A stretch of DNA of 48,791 nt from Spongospora subterranea f. sp. subterranea (Eukaryota > Endomyxa: Phytomyxea > Phytomyxea > Plasmodiophorida): positions 1 to 48,791 of the forward strand of contig JAUGWO010000223.1 of NCBI GenBank assembly GCA_049724395.1, written 5' to 3'. The notes beneath the pieces are model-generated. The model searched no databases and had not been told where the DNA came from. It was given only the letters and a program-made list of their open reading frames with translations. The position numbers were made by a program, and so were the translations under genes. Shown here piece after piece: positions 21,350-33,800 of this stretch (position 1 is the first letter of the stretch; each line of letters opens with the position of its first letter).

Positions 21350-24300
21350 GATTAACGCCAATTTTTGATTTAAAATATTGAAAGTTTGAGGAAAACGGTT
21401 TCGTATGCTTTATCTATTAGAACCTCGGTCGATGTCTGCGGTAAGTTGAATACAGACCAAGGGTGGGAAAGATATGAAACGAAACCAATGGCGGTGTGAG
21501 GTAGTCCATATAGGAGATAGAGTATGTGACTGGTAACGATACATGTGGGATCACTCAAATCTACACAGCGCCCATTTGAGGGACCGCCTCAATGCGGTAG
21601 GTAGTACAGTTATTTCGGACCAGAAGGAGTAATAAAGTCGTACGAGTAGCAGATCGTAGGATCAACAGAACGTTCGGTACGTTTGGATCGCTCTATCTGA
21701 CACGCCCCTTCAGATTCGAACGTTACTCAAATTTCGTCACAATGTTTTTTAAATGAGTTTGGTCCCAGTGGCTTTGTTAAGATGTCTGCTGCCATCTTAT
21801 CTGTTCTACTCCCTCCGATTTTTTTAAGTGTCCACTTTATAAGGGGTGGACTGTACCCAAAGTGGACATTAAAAAAAAACGGAGGGAGTACAATATTGAA
21901 GTTCGATCGGCTTTTCTTTAACTTGTTCACGAATGAAGCGATATCGAATATCGTTATGTTTTGTGCGTCGTTGTGTAACATGATTCTTTGCTAAGAAAAT
22001 TGCGCTCTGATTATCTTGAAATATAATCACAGGTTGACAGGTCTTCTATCCAGATAGCTTCCTTTGCTGCATCACAACAAGCCATATATTCTGATTCAGT
22101 GGTTGATAACGCCACAGATTTCTGCTTGTTGATCGCCACGATATGATATCTTGTCCGAACATCAATAACCATCCAGTTGTGGACTTGCGATCATTAACGT
22201 TGTCAGCGATACTGTCGGCATAACAGGCGACTGTCTCATCAGGCCTGCCGAATATTAGTCCATAATTTGTCGTTTTCTTCAGGTACTCAAATATCCGCTG
22301 GAAGTTTTTCCAAAGTTGTGTTGTTGGTTTCGACACGGATCGGCTCAGCTTGTTAACGATGTAGGCTATATCTGGTCGTGTCGCGTTCGCAATGAACATG
22401 AGTGCTCCTAAAGCTTCTCAATTGGGTAGGTGTTCCGAACGATGTTTTCGTCTGTATTTTCACAACCTGTCGCTGGTGTGAGTTCTGATTTGCAATTTAC
22501 TTGTTTGAAGCGTTTTAAGAGTTGTAGGATGTACGCACGTTGAGTTATGATTGAGCTGGCTTCTTGGTGTAGGATCTCGATTTTTAAGAACGTTTTTACT
22601 TCTCCAAGGTCTTTCATTCGATACGTTGAATGTAAAATCTGATGCTCTTTGATTAGAAAGCAAACTTTGTTCTCCGCCCCTGGCTGAACGAAGCCCTCTG
22701 GTTGGGTCATGTAAATGGGTTCCAGCAGGTGTGCGCTTAATTATACCGGTCGAAAGTCCCTGTGTGATAGTGGCCATTTGCGTTTCGATGCAAGGCTCAC
22801 GATGAATCGCAGAGATGTGTAAGTTAAGACGGTAATCAAGGCCATACAGTTGCGTTAACCCCCTGCCACCAAATCTCGCCTTGAATGTTGGATGACCGTT
22901 GTCCATCTTTTTGGTAAATACCCATAATGGCCTGTGTCCTTCGGGAATAGAGTCAACTAGTGTCCATGTGCCATTGTCTGAGTGTGCCTTCATCTCTGTA
23001 GCAGCGGCTTGCATCTAAAATGCTGAATCGGTGCTTTGCAACGCGTCTTAAAAGGTATTGGGAACATCCGATTGTGTTGTGTGGTAATTGCTGTACTGTT
23101 CGTGACTGAGCGCCAATGGATCCTGATCGTCAGTGGGTTCAGGTGGGCGCTGATGCGGTAAAGATGATTCGTCAAACGTCATGTCGCGACGAACAAGCAC
23201 TTGTTTATCGTTATCGCGCATGATGATGTACCGTTTGGAGTATTGGGAATATCCAAGAAAACTACCTGGTTCCGCAGTGGGATCGAGAGAGGTTCTTAAT
23301 GATGAATTGATATGGGAGTATGCGACGCATCCGAAGGTTCGCATATGTCGCACATCCGGTTTGATGTCGCACCATAGTTCATGAGGTGTCCTCCATTGAA
23401 TCGATTTCGTCGGTAATCTGTTCTGTGTATAAACGGCATAGCACACGGCGAATATCCAGAATTCTGGTGGGAGACCGGCATCAATTAGGATCGTTCTCGC
23501 CATGTTCTTTATCGTCAGGTTTCGTCGTTCTGCTGTTCCGTTTTGTTGAGGGCTGTACGGTACAGTACGCTGGTGTTTGATTCCTTTTATCAGTAGGAAA
23601 CCACTCATTGTCTTGTTGACGTATTCTTCGCCGTTGTCTGTTAACAGTAGTCTCAGGCGTTCTTTGGTTTCTGCCTTTCCATCGGCTAGGAATCGTTCAA
23701 TACTTTCCTTGATTTCTTCGGGCGATTTTCTAGGAATGTTACCCGGCACCATTTCGAATCAATGCAGTTGAATGTGCCTCCAAAAAAACAAATGTGATAC
23801 TGATATCCTTGACTCGTTGTTAGTAAGGATCCTTTGAGATCAGAGCTTCTTGTCGGTTTGGTTGTCCGTTCGTGTGGAACTGGCTGGCGTCGGGCTTCGC
23901 CAAAGCGCAACCACTTCATGGCGGTCGTTCGTCGATTAGTATATATATGCCATCGCATTGTTCTGGTAGTTTTCCTAATCTCTCGTCGCAAGCATGTCCA
24001 AACCTTTTGTGTGCATTGTGTAGGTTGATTTTTGCTCGTGATGTTTTTGAGTGTGCTTCATGTTCTCTGATTGGTTTCAAGTGGTAGAGGCCATTCTGGT
24101 TGTAAACACTAAGCAGTCAGTACTATTTCACCACTTTCGGTCAAGACGTTGGAGATTATTTTTGATGCTGATCTGGTACCCTTCGGTAGTTCAAGAGTTA
24201 GTAGTGAGCAAGGTCTTCGTAATATTTGGAACATTAAGAACGTCCGGTATTGATATCGGTGGAGATCCTGATAACGTCAGCGTCCCTTTTCCTATCACAT

Positions 24301-25200
24301 GAAGGGTTCCATCATTACTAGCAGTAACTGGTGATGGCCTCTTCAATGTTTGATATTTTGTGAAAAGATGTTCGTCCTGGGTCGTGCTCACGTTTGCACA
24401 GCTATCAACGATCATTGCATTCTTTGACTTCTCCCATTTTCCTTGCTTTGATATGGTATGGAAACCATTGAACTCTTCTTCCTCTATCTCTTCTTGTTCT
24501 TGTTAGTTACGCTTTGTATATCCCTTCCTTTGGTGTTTTCGTAATTATGGGTGAGCAAACCAACACTGATCGATTTCGTGGTTTGTTTTCTTACATTTTG
24601 CGCAAGGTTTGTTTTCTTTGAGTTGTTTCCATCTTTTTGCCTCGGTGTTTAGGGATTTTATGTCTGGATCTTGATTTCTCGTCGGCTGTTTCGTATCATT
24701 CATCGATGATACGCCGTCTTGTTCACTAGACAGTAGTAGGTTTGTCAGCATGGGAATCGTTGTCACTTGGGCTACTCTGGCGGCTGTTTTGATCTGCCGG
24801 TATGATTCCGGTATCCGTCTAAGGTTTTTAAACCCACCGCTAATTCGCTAAGTTCGAGGTTGTATACTGGCAAGTCATGGTGTAGTTCCACGATCCTGTC
24901 TAGGTAGTTCTTCATTGTTTGAGTAGGATTCTTTGTACTATGACTTTGTACTATTATTAAACTGGAGGAACAGTTCTGATTCTTTTGCTTCGGCAGAGGT
25001 TTCGTAGATTTCGTTTAATCGATTCCAGATTTGTCGTGTAGTTGTACATGTTGAGACCAGCTTGTACGGGGCTTGTGTCAGTCTAAGGCTGATTTGAGCT
25101 GTTGTCAGATATCGTTTCTTATTTCCCAACTTCTGGTTTGTATCGGGTCGTGTAGTAGGTACGTGTCTAGACCCATTAGTTTTCAGCCGGCTAGCCCTTG
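21350..25200 (-). mobile_element. Copia-type LTR retrotransposon fossil
   Basis: Fossil element on the minus strand, broken in about ten or more places. Parts seen in Copia order: gag-like N-terminal piece (25180-24900), CCHC knuckle CAKCKKTNHEIDQCWF (near 24600), protease-like piece (24415-24200), integrase core with DNGEEYVN and PYSPQQNGTAERRN (23750-23050), reverse transcriptase pieces (23010-22410), RNase H and C-terminal end (22400-21727). A purine tract followed by TGTCAGATAG at about 21702 may mark the start of the 3' LTR; the other LTR was not found. An 80-bp MITE lies inside it. Likely old. Confidence 0.85.
21809..21888. mobile_element. Stowaway-like MITE, 80 bp, TA duplication
   Basis: The ends are CTCCCTCCG and CGGAGGGAG, with inner arms AGTGTCCACTTT and AAAGTGGACATT, so nearly the whole element folds back. 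TA flanks both sides (21807-21808 and 21889-21890). CTCCCTCCG ends with TA duplication are the hallmark of Stowaway (Tc1/mariner-derived) MITEs, best known from plants. It sits within the C-terminal coding part of the Copia fossil. Confidence 0.85.
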
Positions 25201-25224
25201 TACGCTTCGGCGTAGCTCGCGTTC

Positions 25225-25600
25225 ACACCCAACTTTTATAAGTTGGAGAAAGAACGAGCCACTAGAACATAGTCTGGGCACATAGTCTGGGCAACCAGAC
25301 AACGAAATAATATCTGAGCAATCAGACACTGAAAATTTATCTAGGAAACTGAATAACGAGACTCCATCTGAGCAATAAGACATTGGAACTTGCTCTTGGA
25401 AACTGGATCACGAAACTTCAGCTGAGCAATCAGATACTGGAACTTAATCTAGGAAACTGGATAACGAAACCTCATTTGAACAATCAGACACTGGAACTTA
25501 ACCTGGGAAATTGGACAATGAAATGTCATCTGTTTAATCGGACACTGGAACATGGTATAAGAAACTGGACTGATTGTGTGGGTCAATACATGGAAGAAGA
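25225..25600. repeat. Degenerate ~55-bp tandem repeat next to the Copia 5' side
   Basis: Units resemble AATCAGACACTGGAACTTAA followed by TCTAGGAAACTGGATAACGA and CCTCATTTGA. About six diverged copies are recognisable between 25260 and 25590. The open frame over it (25383-25715, repeating LELNLGNW) follows from the repeat and is not good evidence of a gene. Confidence 0.65.
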
Positions 25601-25719
25601 AACACTGAAGCAAACAAAGAGCACTCTAAACAGAAAGGAAAAAAACAAACACTGGACTACAAAGACAACTGGACACCGACGTCACTATTTGGAATCTGGA
25701 CACAAAAATCACTGAACAA

Positions 25720-26050
25720 CAGACCTTTTTTATCAAATTATTGAGAAACAGACACATCAAATAAGTTACCTACCAGCAAAGGATTCAAAATTTACACGAC
25801 AATATGAGCAACTGAAAACAAAGTAGCGGACAAAACTGCATGAAAAACACAACAGCACCCGAAGCGTTTACCCTACATTGTCCAAGCCTTTGAGGAATTG
25901 AAGTCAGTTCGGCTCAACTTACCGTACTGCTAAGACACATATGGACAATCCACTATCGGAACAACATTCGCAAAAACCGCACTGACATACAGAGTAAGAT
26001 CTGAGAGATCATGGTGGTAGATATCAATATGGATACTGTAATGGACGACA
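25720..26050. other. No feature recognised
   Basis: AT-rich stretch between the tandem repeat and the inverted repeat. It may belong to the 5' part of the LINE, but no domain shows. Confidence 0.3.
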
Positions 26051-26053
26051 ACC

Positions 26054-26215
26054 ATGGGGTCAACACAACCTAAACGAGCAAGGGAGCGAGAACCTTCGCC
26101 TACAAGAAAACCACCGATGACAAGGGATAGCGCCCTGAACACCCAGTTCAGGCGCAGAAACAGAACGAACTACCAAAATGCAAACATCAGTGCCTCAATG
26201 GTCCGTTATATTTGA
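26054..26215 (+). other. Short basic open frame, possibly LINE 5' coding fragment
   Basis: From ATG 26054 the frame reads MGSTQPKRAREREPSPTRKP, continues PMTRDSALNTQFRRRNR, and closes after about 53 codons. A second inverted copy of the same coding-like sequence (26619-26522) keeps the reading RDIALNIQFKRRNRKNYQ. Conservation of the frame in both copies suggests real former coding sequence, perhaps the start of a LINE ORF1. Confidence 0.35.
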
Positions 26216-26619
26216 GGCAGCGATGACGGTGTTGAGCACGAAGGTCTGACCACATGGCCTCTAGTGAATGTGGAAGAGTGAGCTGTCTGCAGTAAACTCG
26301 GAAACTCTGGATAGGCAATGTATTCGGGTGGGGGCAGGTCCCATTCGGTGTGGTCGTTAGGCCAGGTGTTGCTTAATCCAGCTGGTCTGATAGGTTCCTT
26401 CAGTGGATACCCAATCTACTTGTAGCGGCCAGGCGGAAGTAGGGAAACCTGGTAGTACACAGCTTACCCGACCAATAAGAACCAGCGAACCTTTTTATAC
26501 CATACCATACCCGGCACCGATGATTGCAGTTTGGTAGTTCTTTCTGTTTCTGCGCTTGAACTGGATGTTCAGGGCGATATCCCTTGTCATCGGTGGTTTT
26601 CTTGTAGGCGAAGGTTCTC
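26088..26619. repeat. Inverted repeat, ~98-bp arms, 334-bp spacer
   Basis: The arms 26088-26187 and 26522-26619 are inverted copies at roughly 92-95% identity (GAGAACCTTCGCCTACAAGA in both). The spacer shows no gene. The right arm abuts the LINE body. Confidence 0.85.
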
Positions 26620-26639
26620 AGACCTGAATCTTGATGAGC

Positions 26640-29245
26640 AAGAGCAAAGAGAGCGTGATTTACTCATTGAAAACTCATGGAGAGTGAGCGTATCTCACCT
26701 TTAGAGAACTGGAAAGAGCATTGACAAAAGCCAACAGCAAATCAGCTGGAGGAATAGATGGAATACCAAATAGTCTCATCAAACAGTTATGCAAAAATGA
26801 TACGATCAAATACGCATTGCTGAGTGCAATCAATAACGATATTATCGATCTAGGATTCTTCCCAAAAGAAATGAAAATTGCTAAATTAAGGCCATTACCT
26901 AAAGCCAAACCAGGAGAATATTGACCGATATCACTATTGCACAAACATAGCCAAGTTGGTAGAGGGGATTATAGAGAACAGAATAAGGCAACAAGCGGAA
27001 AAGCGCATACCAGACAATCAATTCGGGTGCAGACCCGCCCATAGCACAACCCATGCATTGCAAAGATTGCTTCATGATACCAGGAGTAGCGGCAGCTCAA
27101 AAACAGCAATTCGCGTTGATTGTATTTGACTTTATGAAGGCATTTGAAAGAGTACAGAGAACGTGAATAGTTCAAAAGATGAGAAATATGAGATTGACCA
27201 ATGGTTGACCGAAAGAATCTTTTACATACGTCACAGAAACAGCACGACAGAACGACATCAGGAAAATGGAATCCCTCAAGGATCCAGTATTAGTGTATTA
27301 TTATGGATTATTTATATTTATAATGCGCCTATAGAAACCATAACAGCAATGTATATGTGGATGATAACACACAATGGGCAACAGGTACAACAAAACAGGA
27401 AAGACAAAACCAATTGAGAACTGACAGCGCAAAGCTGCAAGAATGGTGCACTGCGAACCGTATCAAAATTCAGTCAATGAAAACATACTTGTTGTTCAAC
27501 GAACTTGCACAGAGAGACCAGATAACTGTTAACCACCAAAAAATCAAAACAACAGACACAATTAGCCATTTAGGGGCAACTCTGATAGCAAACGACGAGA
27601 ACCATCACTCAACTTTCAAAATAGAACCCAAAGAAGTAGCAAACGATATTAGAAGAAGTGTAAATTGATGAGAGGACTGTGAAAATATCGAATCCGATGC
27701 TCAACTTTCAAAAAATGTGTCAAGGCTTTATAGGGGGAAAATTGAATTACGATTTCCCATGGCTGGCAGCCGAAATCCATCAAACCATGAGAAACACGCT
27801 TCATCCAATAAAATTTGCATATAGAGACTATATGAGAACATATACAGGATGTTTCCCCTCAACACCAATCCCATTACTATATTGCAATAACAGGATTCCC
27901 ATTATCAAAAGATAGGATAATATCAGAGACAACAACGACAGTGATGTCTGCTCAGGCTAATGGGACACTATTAGGCAGAGAATACACTGAATGGAATGGA
28001 AGGACCCCTCTAGAAGAAGTTTGGAAAGCGCTTAAAGAAAGAGTCCCCGACACATATGAGGCAGTTCATACCTGGACTGCGATATCAACACCGATCCTGG
28101 AAGGATTATATAAGGTCATAAACCACGTCTTTAACAGAGAAAAGGCAACCAAAAAACACAAAAAAGGAAAACTACTACCGACCAACCCTGATATAGAATT
28201 ATGGACAGATGGGAGTTTTGATAAGGATAATGGAGGAGGAGCAGCAGCTCTTCTAATTGATTACGAATAGAGAGGAGAACGATGAGCCTAGTGAAGTGGT
28301 ATTAACTGGTGTTAAACTAGGAACAGAAGTGACATCATCATATGAATGTGAGATAACTGCACTGAATAGTGGACTGGATATAGCAATAGAACAGGAATAT
28401 AAAGAAAGGAATATCCATATAATGACAGATTCATTATCGTGGATGAATCAACTACAATCCCTACCGATAACGCCAAAGAGAGTAAACGGTATTGTAGCGG
28501 AGTGGGCCGCCAAAATAGCGCAGTTAACACAAGAGAATACAGTGGATATACACTTTATAACGACTCACGTGGAAAACAATGCCAATAGTGACGATGAAAT
28601 GAAAATCACCATAGGACACAGCGCTGAGATAGATGAGTTAGCAAAACAAGCTTCGGCGATGAGTTCAACATGATCCGCTTATATCATCATTCAAACTGCA
28701 TCTCAGTAAAAAGAACAAGAAAATCTTCATGGATTATATTTTAAAAAAAACGTAAAACCTAGCAAATTTAATAGATACCCAGAATGAGACAAATTTGAAA
28801 TCAAAATGACTTTAAACGAAAGGAAGTTTGAACCAGTGACCCCGCTCCTGAACCGAGCACGAACAGGACATTCATTCCCAGGGCATCAAATGAAAACCTC
28901 AATATGGAAGAGCGCAGCATATGCAGGCATTGTAATACGGAGGAAGAGACAATTGAACACCAAGTACTGAACTGCAAGGCGCTGAAAGGAAAATTGCACA
29001 CAAAGTCAAGGAAGCTTACCAAATTCTGCAAACAGAATCATTCGAAATTGCTTTATAGGAATACCCTCATGAAATGAATAGAATTCTAGTGAAAGCAGTG
29101 AAAGTGTTATTTACATCTAAAGCAATGAAACCGATAAACCCGCAAACACGTGTTGACAGGATTGAGAAATTCAGAGGGATAAGCCTCAGTAAAGACTATC
29201 CGAAGAAAAGTAAAACCTCCAATAAAAAATCAGTTGCCTAGTCAT
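26640..29245 (+). mobile_element. LINE (non-LTR retrotransposon) with RT, RNase H and CCHC finger, decayed
   Basis: The RT domain begins SKSAGGIDGIPNSLIKQLCK (26733 on) and FFPKEMKIAKLRPLPKAKPG. An in-frame TGA at 26922-26924 sits where related elements have Arg. Frames then switch through the fingers (GCRPAHSTTHALQRL near 27030). Motif B GIPQGSSISVLLW is at 27273 and the catalytic YVDD at 27354-27365. The thumb follows (27679-27915). An RNase H domain shows its acidic residues in LWTDGSF (~28198), YECEITAL (~28340) and IMTDS (~28422), with a late HSAEIDELAKQ. A CCHC finger, CRHCNTEEETIEHQVLNC, lies near 28920-28975 and LNRARTGH just before it. RT-RNase H-CCHC order fits I-like clades. No endonuclease domain is recognised upstream. 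Several frameshifts and stops make it inactive. Confidence 0.85.
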
Positions 29246-29500
29246 GAAGCGACGTGGTATGGTGCAAAAGGTGTTAGCGAAATTTTTAGTGTCCAGGAGA
29301 CAGAGTTTTCTGGATACGTTTTTTAGTTGAGACAGAATATGCTGTTGACATTCTAACCTCAGACTAACTTATATGTCGACCAGACTGCTGAGTTACCGGC
29401 GAAGGTCTCTTTTGCGAGTGCAACGTGCTACTGGGAAGAGCTTTTGAGGCGAGAGCCTCAAAAGTGAATCCTGGCCCTACAGCCGAGGGATCGGCAGACC
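29246..29500. other. Spacer between LINE and Ty3/gypsy fossil
   Basis: No gene or repeat recognised. Confidence 0.3.
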
Positions 29501-30888
29501 TGCATGAAAAGTGCAAACTCAATCACAGAAAAAAAAATATATATATTTGATGTCCGGCGGGATATCTGGTTGAATATGATCTGCTTGTACCACCTTGGAT
29601 AACACCGATGATAGTTGCTTCGAAATCAACTCCTCCAATCGTGAAAATCTTTCATCCATACGCTGATCTATATATTGAACCAACACCGCTTTAGAATTTT
29701 TCTGCTTCTGTACTGACTTTAGAAAGTAAAGCCAGCGGTATGGGTGAAGATGTGCAAACAAAGGTTTACAAGAGTTCTTAAGAGCTTATAATCAGAAAGA
29801 TTTATTATCATGGGGCATAGAGATGGCGTCAGGGGACGGAGAGCAGGGACATGTAGTTGTCATGACAGGACCGACAGTACAGAGGGTTGTACTACATTCC
29901 CCTCTCTCATTCGAGCAATGAACGTGACAAAGAATCGATCCTGTCACGTCTGTCACGCTTGAAGTAATACAGGAACATCTACCGCGATATTTGGAACAGG
30001 TTCCCAAGTTGAATCATATTCATCAAACCCTTTCCAAGCTTGTGCACCGAGGCGATGACGACGACCTGCAGAAAGATCATTCTTCACCGCTCGATTACAC
30101 ATGTTCTCAATAACCGTTTCAATTTCCGTCATCTGATCCGTGTCATTGGAAGAGTCGAGACCCGGTTCATTGAATTAAGCGGCAGATGGAGTCGGGAGAT
30201 GAACTTGTATTCGTTTAGCGGAGAGAGGTGGTGTAAGTGATAGTGCAGTTTGTGTCGGTAGATCTTCAATCGTTAAGTGTCCATCCCCCGCCGCTTGAAG
30301 CTTACCCATTAACAGGTCATCCGGATCGAGTCCCAATGCAAATAATTCAGGTTTAAATTAGGACAACACCTTCTGAGAGATCATCACACGCCACAAAGCA
30401 CTCGCGACGTCGCAAAGTGACTTTGGCGCCAACAGGTGAAACGAGGGTGAGGTCCAAGATCGCGGAACCTATAAAGGTGGAAGTGGATCCCGCTACCGCC
30501 TATTTGACTGTGATTGGCTCATCAAAGAAGCGGCAGAGGACGTGGGTTTCTGCCAGTAGATCTTTAAGAGGTTTCTGATCGATGGTTGTCATAGAAGAAC
30601 CATTGACCAGCTCACATGGTAGAGAGAGTGCAGAGTTGATATTGACCTGGATTGTAGTCGAGAACTTTGGGCCCTTTGGAAGTTGTTGGCGCTTATTCGA
30701 CTCATTGGCTTTGGAGTTTCAGTCAGATCAAAACTTTGCGAGGTCCTGGTTGCCCTCTTTGATTGTATCTGTCGGACAGATTGGCACACAGTGATCCTGT
30801 TCCCAGAGTAGACAACCATTAGAAGGAGGTGGTTTACTCTCGAATTTGTGCCTGAGGACGTAAGAAATTTGTCTGGAGTCTTCACTTC
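29500..30888 (-). mobile_element. Ty3/gypsy fossil A, inside the tail of ankyrin copy 2
   Basis: Broken fossil on the minus strand with several breaks. Parts: gag/protease-like sequence (30880-30250), a linker before RT (30150-30050), a chromodomain-like piece (near 30020-29980, WEPVPNI), a purine tract GAGAGGGGAA followed by TGTAGTAC (about 29907), a likely LTR start, and an AATAAA near 29810. The stretch 30051-30472 closely matches 48404-48791, so A and C are the same family. Its outer edge (30888/30889) interrupts the ankyrin gene. Confidence 0.75.
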
Positions 30889-33800
30889 AAACCGTCTTGA
30901 ATGTTTTATGGAACGATTCACTCTGACATAAGTCATATTTTGTGATTGATAAACACCAAATGCAGAGACTGGCTTTTGGGTGTGTAAATTGCACCCACAG
31001 ACTGAAACACAATTCATGCAACACTTATTTTATTTTACGACAGGTTTAGTCTACAGGTTATGATATAGCGCCAGGTGCAGTTGCTGTATTCCAATTAAGA
31101 CCAGGAATAAGGGGATTGACACCGAGACTCAACAGATACTTCACCACAACTTCTCTATCAGTTTGATTGAGGGACTGATTAGGGTCAAATATGAATTAGG
31201 ACCAACCGATTACACTCAATAGCCCTCTGAAGAAGTGTTGTCCCATTATTGCACGCGTGGGTCACATTACTATTATCAATCATTAATATGATGATTTCGT
31301 CTGTTCTATTGGCACATGAGTAGTATCTCAATATATGGTGGTATTTGAGCGATATACAATTCAGTTGGTATATGGGTGTGGAATGGTGTGTTCCCATCAA
31401 TATCTGCTATATTGGGATCGGCACCTCTTGAGAGAAGAATTTGGACAATGTTAAAACTGGAAAAACCAAAACACATTATTGAAGATGTGATCAGATCCAG
31501 ACTGTAATTTCTACCAACCGTGCATGAGAAACTGCCAGAAACAGAGCAGTTTGCCATTTTTGGTTTCTGAAATTGATTATTTCTGACGTGGCCTGACGGT
31601 TGACATCTGGGACCCTGTGAGATCAGATCAGCGACTTCAATGATCTCGACACACTTATCAATAATATACAGCTGATCATGAACTTACTCTCCACTCGAAC
31701 ACAAGGAGGGATCCATCATCCTGTCATGACCCAGAATATCGCCCGTTCTTGGTGTTGCCGCCTCAAGTATAGATATAATGGTCTCGTCACTTCTATGAGA
31801 TATTTCATGAGATTTTTGAAATATATAACAATATTGGGTGTGTACAGATTATGCTCTATCGCCAGGTGCAGTGCTGTGTTCCCAGTAGAATCAGTAATAA
31901 TGGGGTCGGCGCCTCTCTTCAACAATTTAATAACCACCACATCCCTGAAAAATCAATGTAACTCAGGGGCCGATCAGTGTCCACACAATATCAATTGACC
32001 AACCGACTACACTTAATAGCACAATGGAAAAAGAGTGGACCCATCATTGTATCGGTGGTTGATATCAATATTGTGTATCATTGACAGAATAGACTTGTCT
32101 GTTCTGTGACAACATCAGTAAATGTTGGAGTGTTTGATGAGATCTGTTTAACGCACAGGGTCAATAGAATTTTGTGCAATGGTATACCCCAACGATCATC
32201 CGCTATTGTGGGATCGGCACCGTTCTTCAATAGAATTTGGGCGATATCAAAACTGGGGATACGAGACCTTAGTATTGAAATGTCTGATCAGAGCCAGACA
32301 GAGGATTTGACCAACCGATTCAAAAGAACTGCAGAAATGAAAGCAGTTTGGCCATCATGGTTTATCGAATTTATAGTATCGTCGCACGAAAGAGCCATTA
32401 TTTTGGTGATGAGATCTCGGTCTCTGTGAGATCAAATCAGGGTCTTCAATGTGCCAGACCGATATAAGAGCAATATACAGGCTTTTAAACAATTGTTGAA
32501 ACAAACACGCATAGAACCGTGTTGTCATCGGATTTCTGGAGCACAAGGTGGATTGGTTTTGGCCTCGCCGCTTTAATTATATCAATGATGATCGGTTCAC
32601 TTCTGTAGAATACGAATAAGCTATTTTGATAAATTATCAATTTGAAATGTTCATAATACAGTCCGAGGTGTATTGCCAGGTGAAGTGCTGAATTCCCATC
32701 ACGATCAAGAATGATAGGAGTGGCGCCTCTCTTCAACAAATGTTTAACCAAAACTTCCCTAAATTATCAGTTAAGTAGGCGCTGATCAATACCAGACACT
32801 GATTACGACCAACCGTTTGCAATAAATTGCAAATTGGAGAAGAGTGTTCCATCCCTGTTCACGTGGTTGACATCAATATTTTGAATCATCAAAATAATCA
32901 TTTCGTCTGTCCTGTTAGCACATCAGAAACATATTTGAATATTTTGTGAGATTTGGGCGACATACAGGTCAGTTGGCAAACGAGTGTGCAATGGTGAGTC
33001 CCCATAGTGATCTGATATAGTGGGATCGGCACCATTAAAAAAAAGAATGTTGGCGATATTACCACTGGAGATATACAGACACCATCATTGATGTGGGTGA
33101 TCAAAACAGGACGGTAAATTTGACCAACCTGATTACGATAAACTGCTATCCAGAAGGCAGTTTGCCCCTCATTGTTCCTGAGGTTCAATATTTCTGACGT
33201 CGCTTCACCGATGGCATTGGTCCCTGTCAGATCAGATCAACGACTTCAATGATTTCAACACACAACCAGGATATACAGGCCATCATGAACCATTGTTCCA
33301 CTCGAACACCCAGAGGGATTCGTCATCTCATTATGGCCCAGAATATCGACAGCCTTTGCCCTCGCCGCTTTAATTATATGAATAATGATCTCATCACTTC
33401 TGTGAGATCTCAATCAGATGAGTTGCACTTTTCATATATTATAGCAGTCTACAGTTTTAGTTGTATCGCCAGGTGCAGCGCTGTATTCCCACCAATATCT
33501 GTTATTGTGGGATCGGCACCGCGATCCAACAGAAGTCGGCAGATCTCCTCACTAAAACTCATTATTGAAGGCGCTAACAGACTCAGACAGTAAATTGACC
33601 AACCGACGATAATACAGTGCATGTGAGAGAGGAGTGCGCCCATCATTGTTCCTGAGTTTAATATTTCTGACCCTTGATTCTCAATGGAATATCGGTCCCT
33701 ATAAGATCATTCAACGTTCCTGATTTTTTTTCCACATTCGATTTACAATATACAGGCTATTATGAATCAGTTGTCCACTCAAACTCCCAGAAGGTCCGGT

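Noticed and set aside
25383-25715. Open frame with repeating LELNLGNWITK text
   Set aside because: It follows from the ~55-bp tandem repeat; units are diverged without keeping codons.
26193-26519. Possible 5S rRNA or SINE in the spacer of the inverted repeat
   Set aside because: No match to the 5S core or to a spaced A box and B box could be made.
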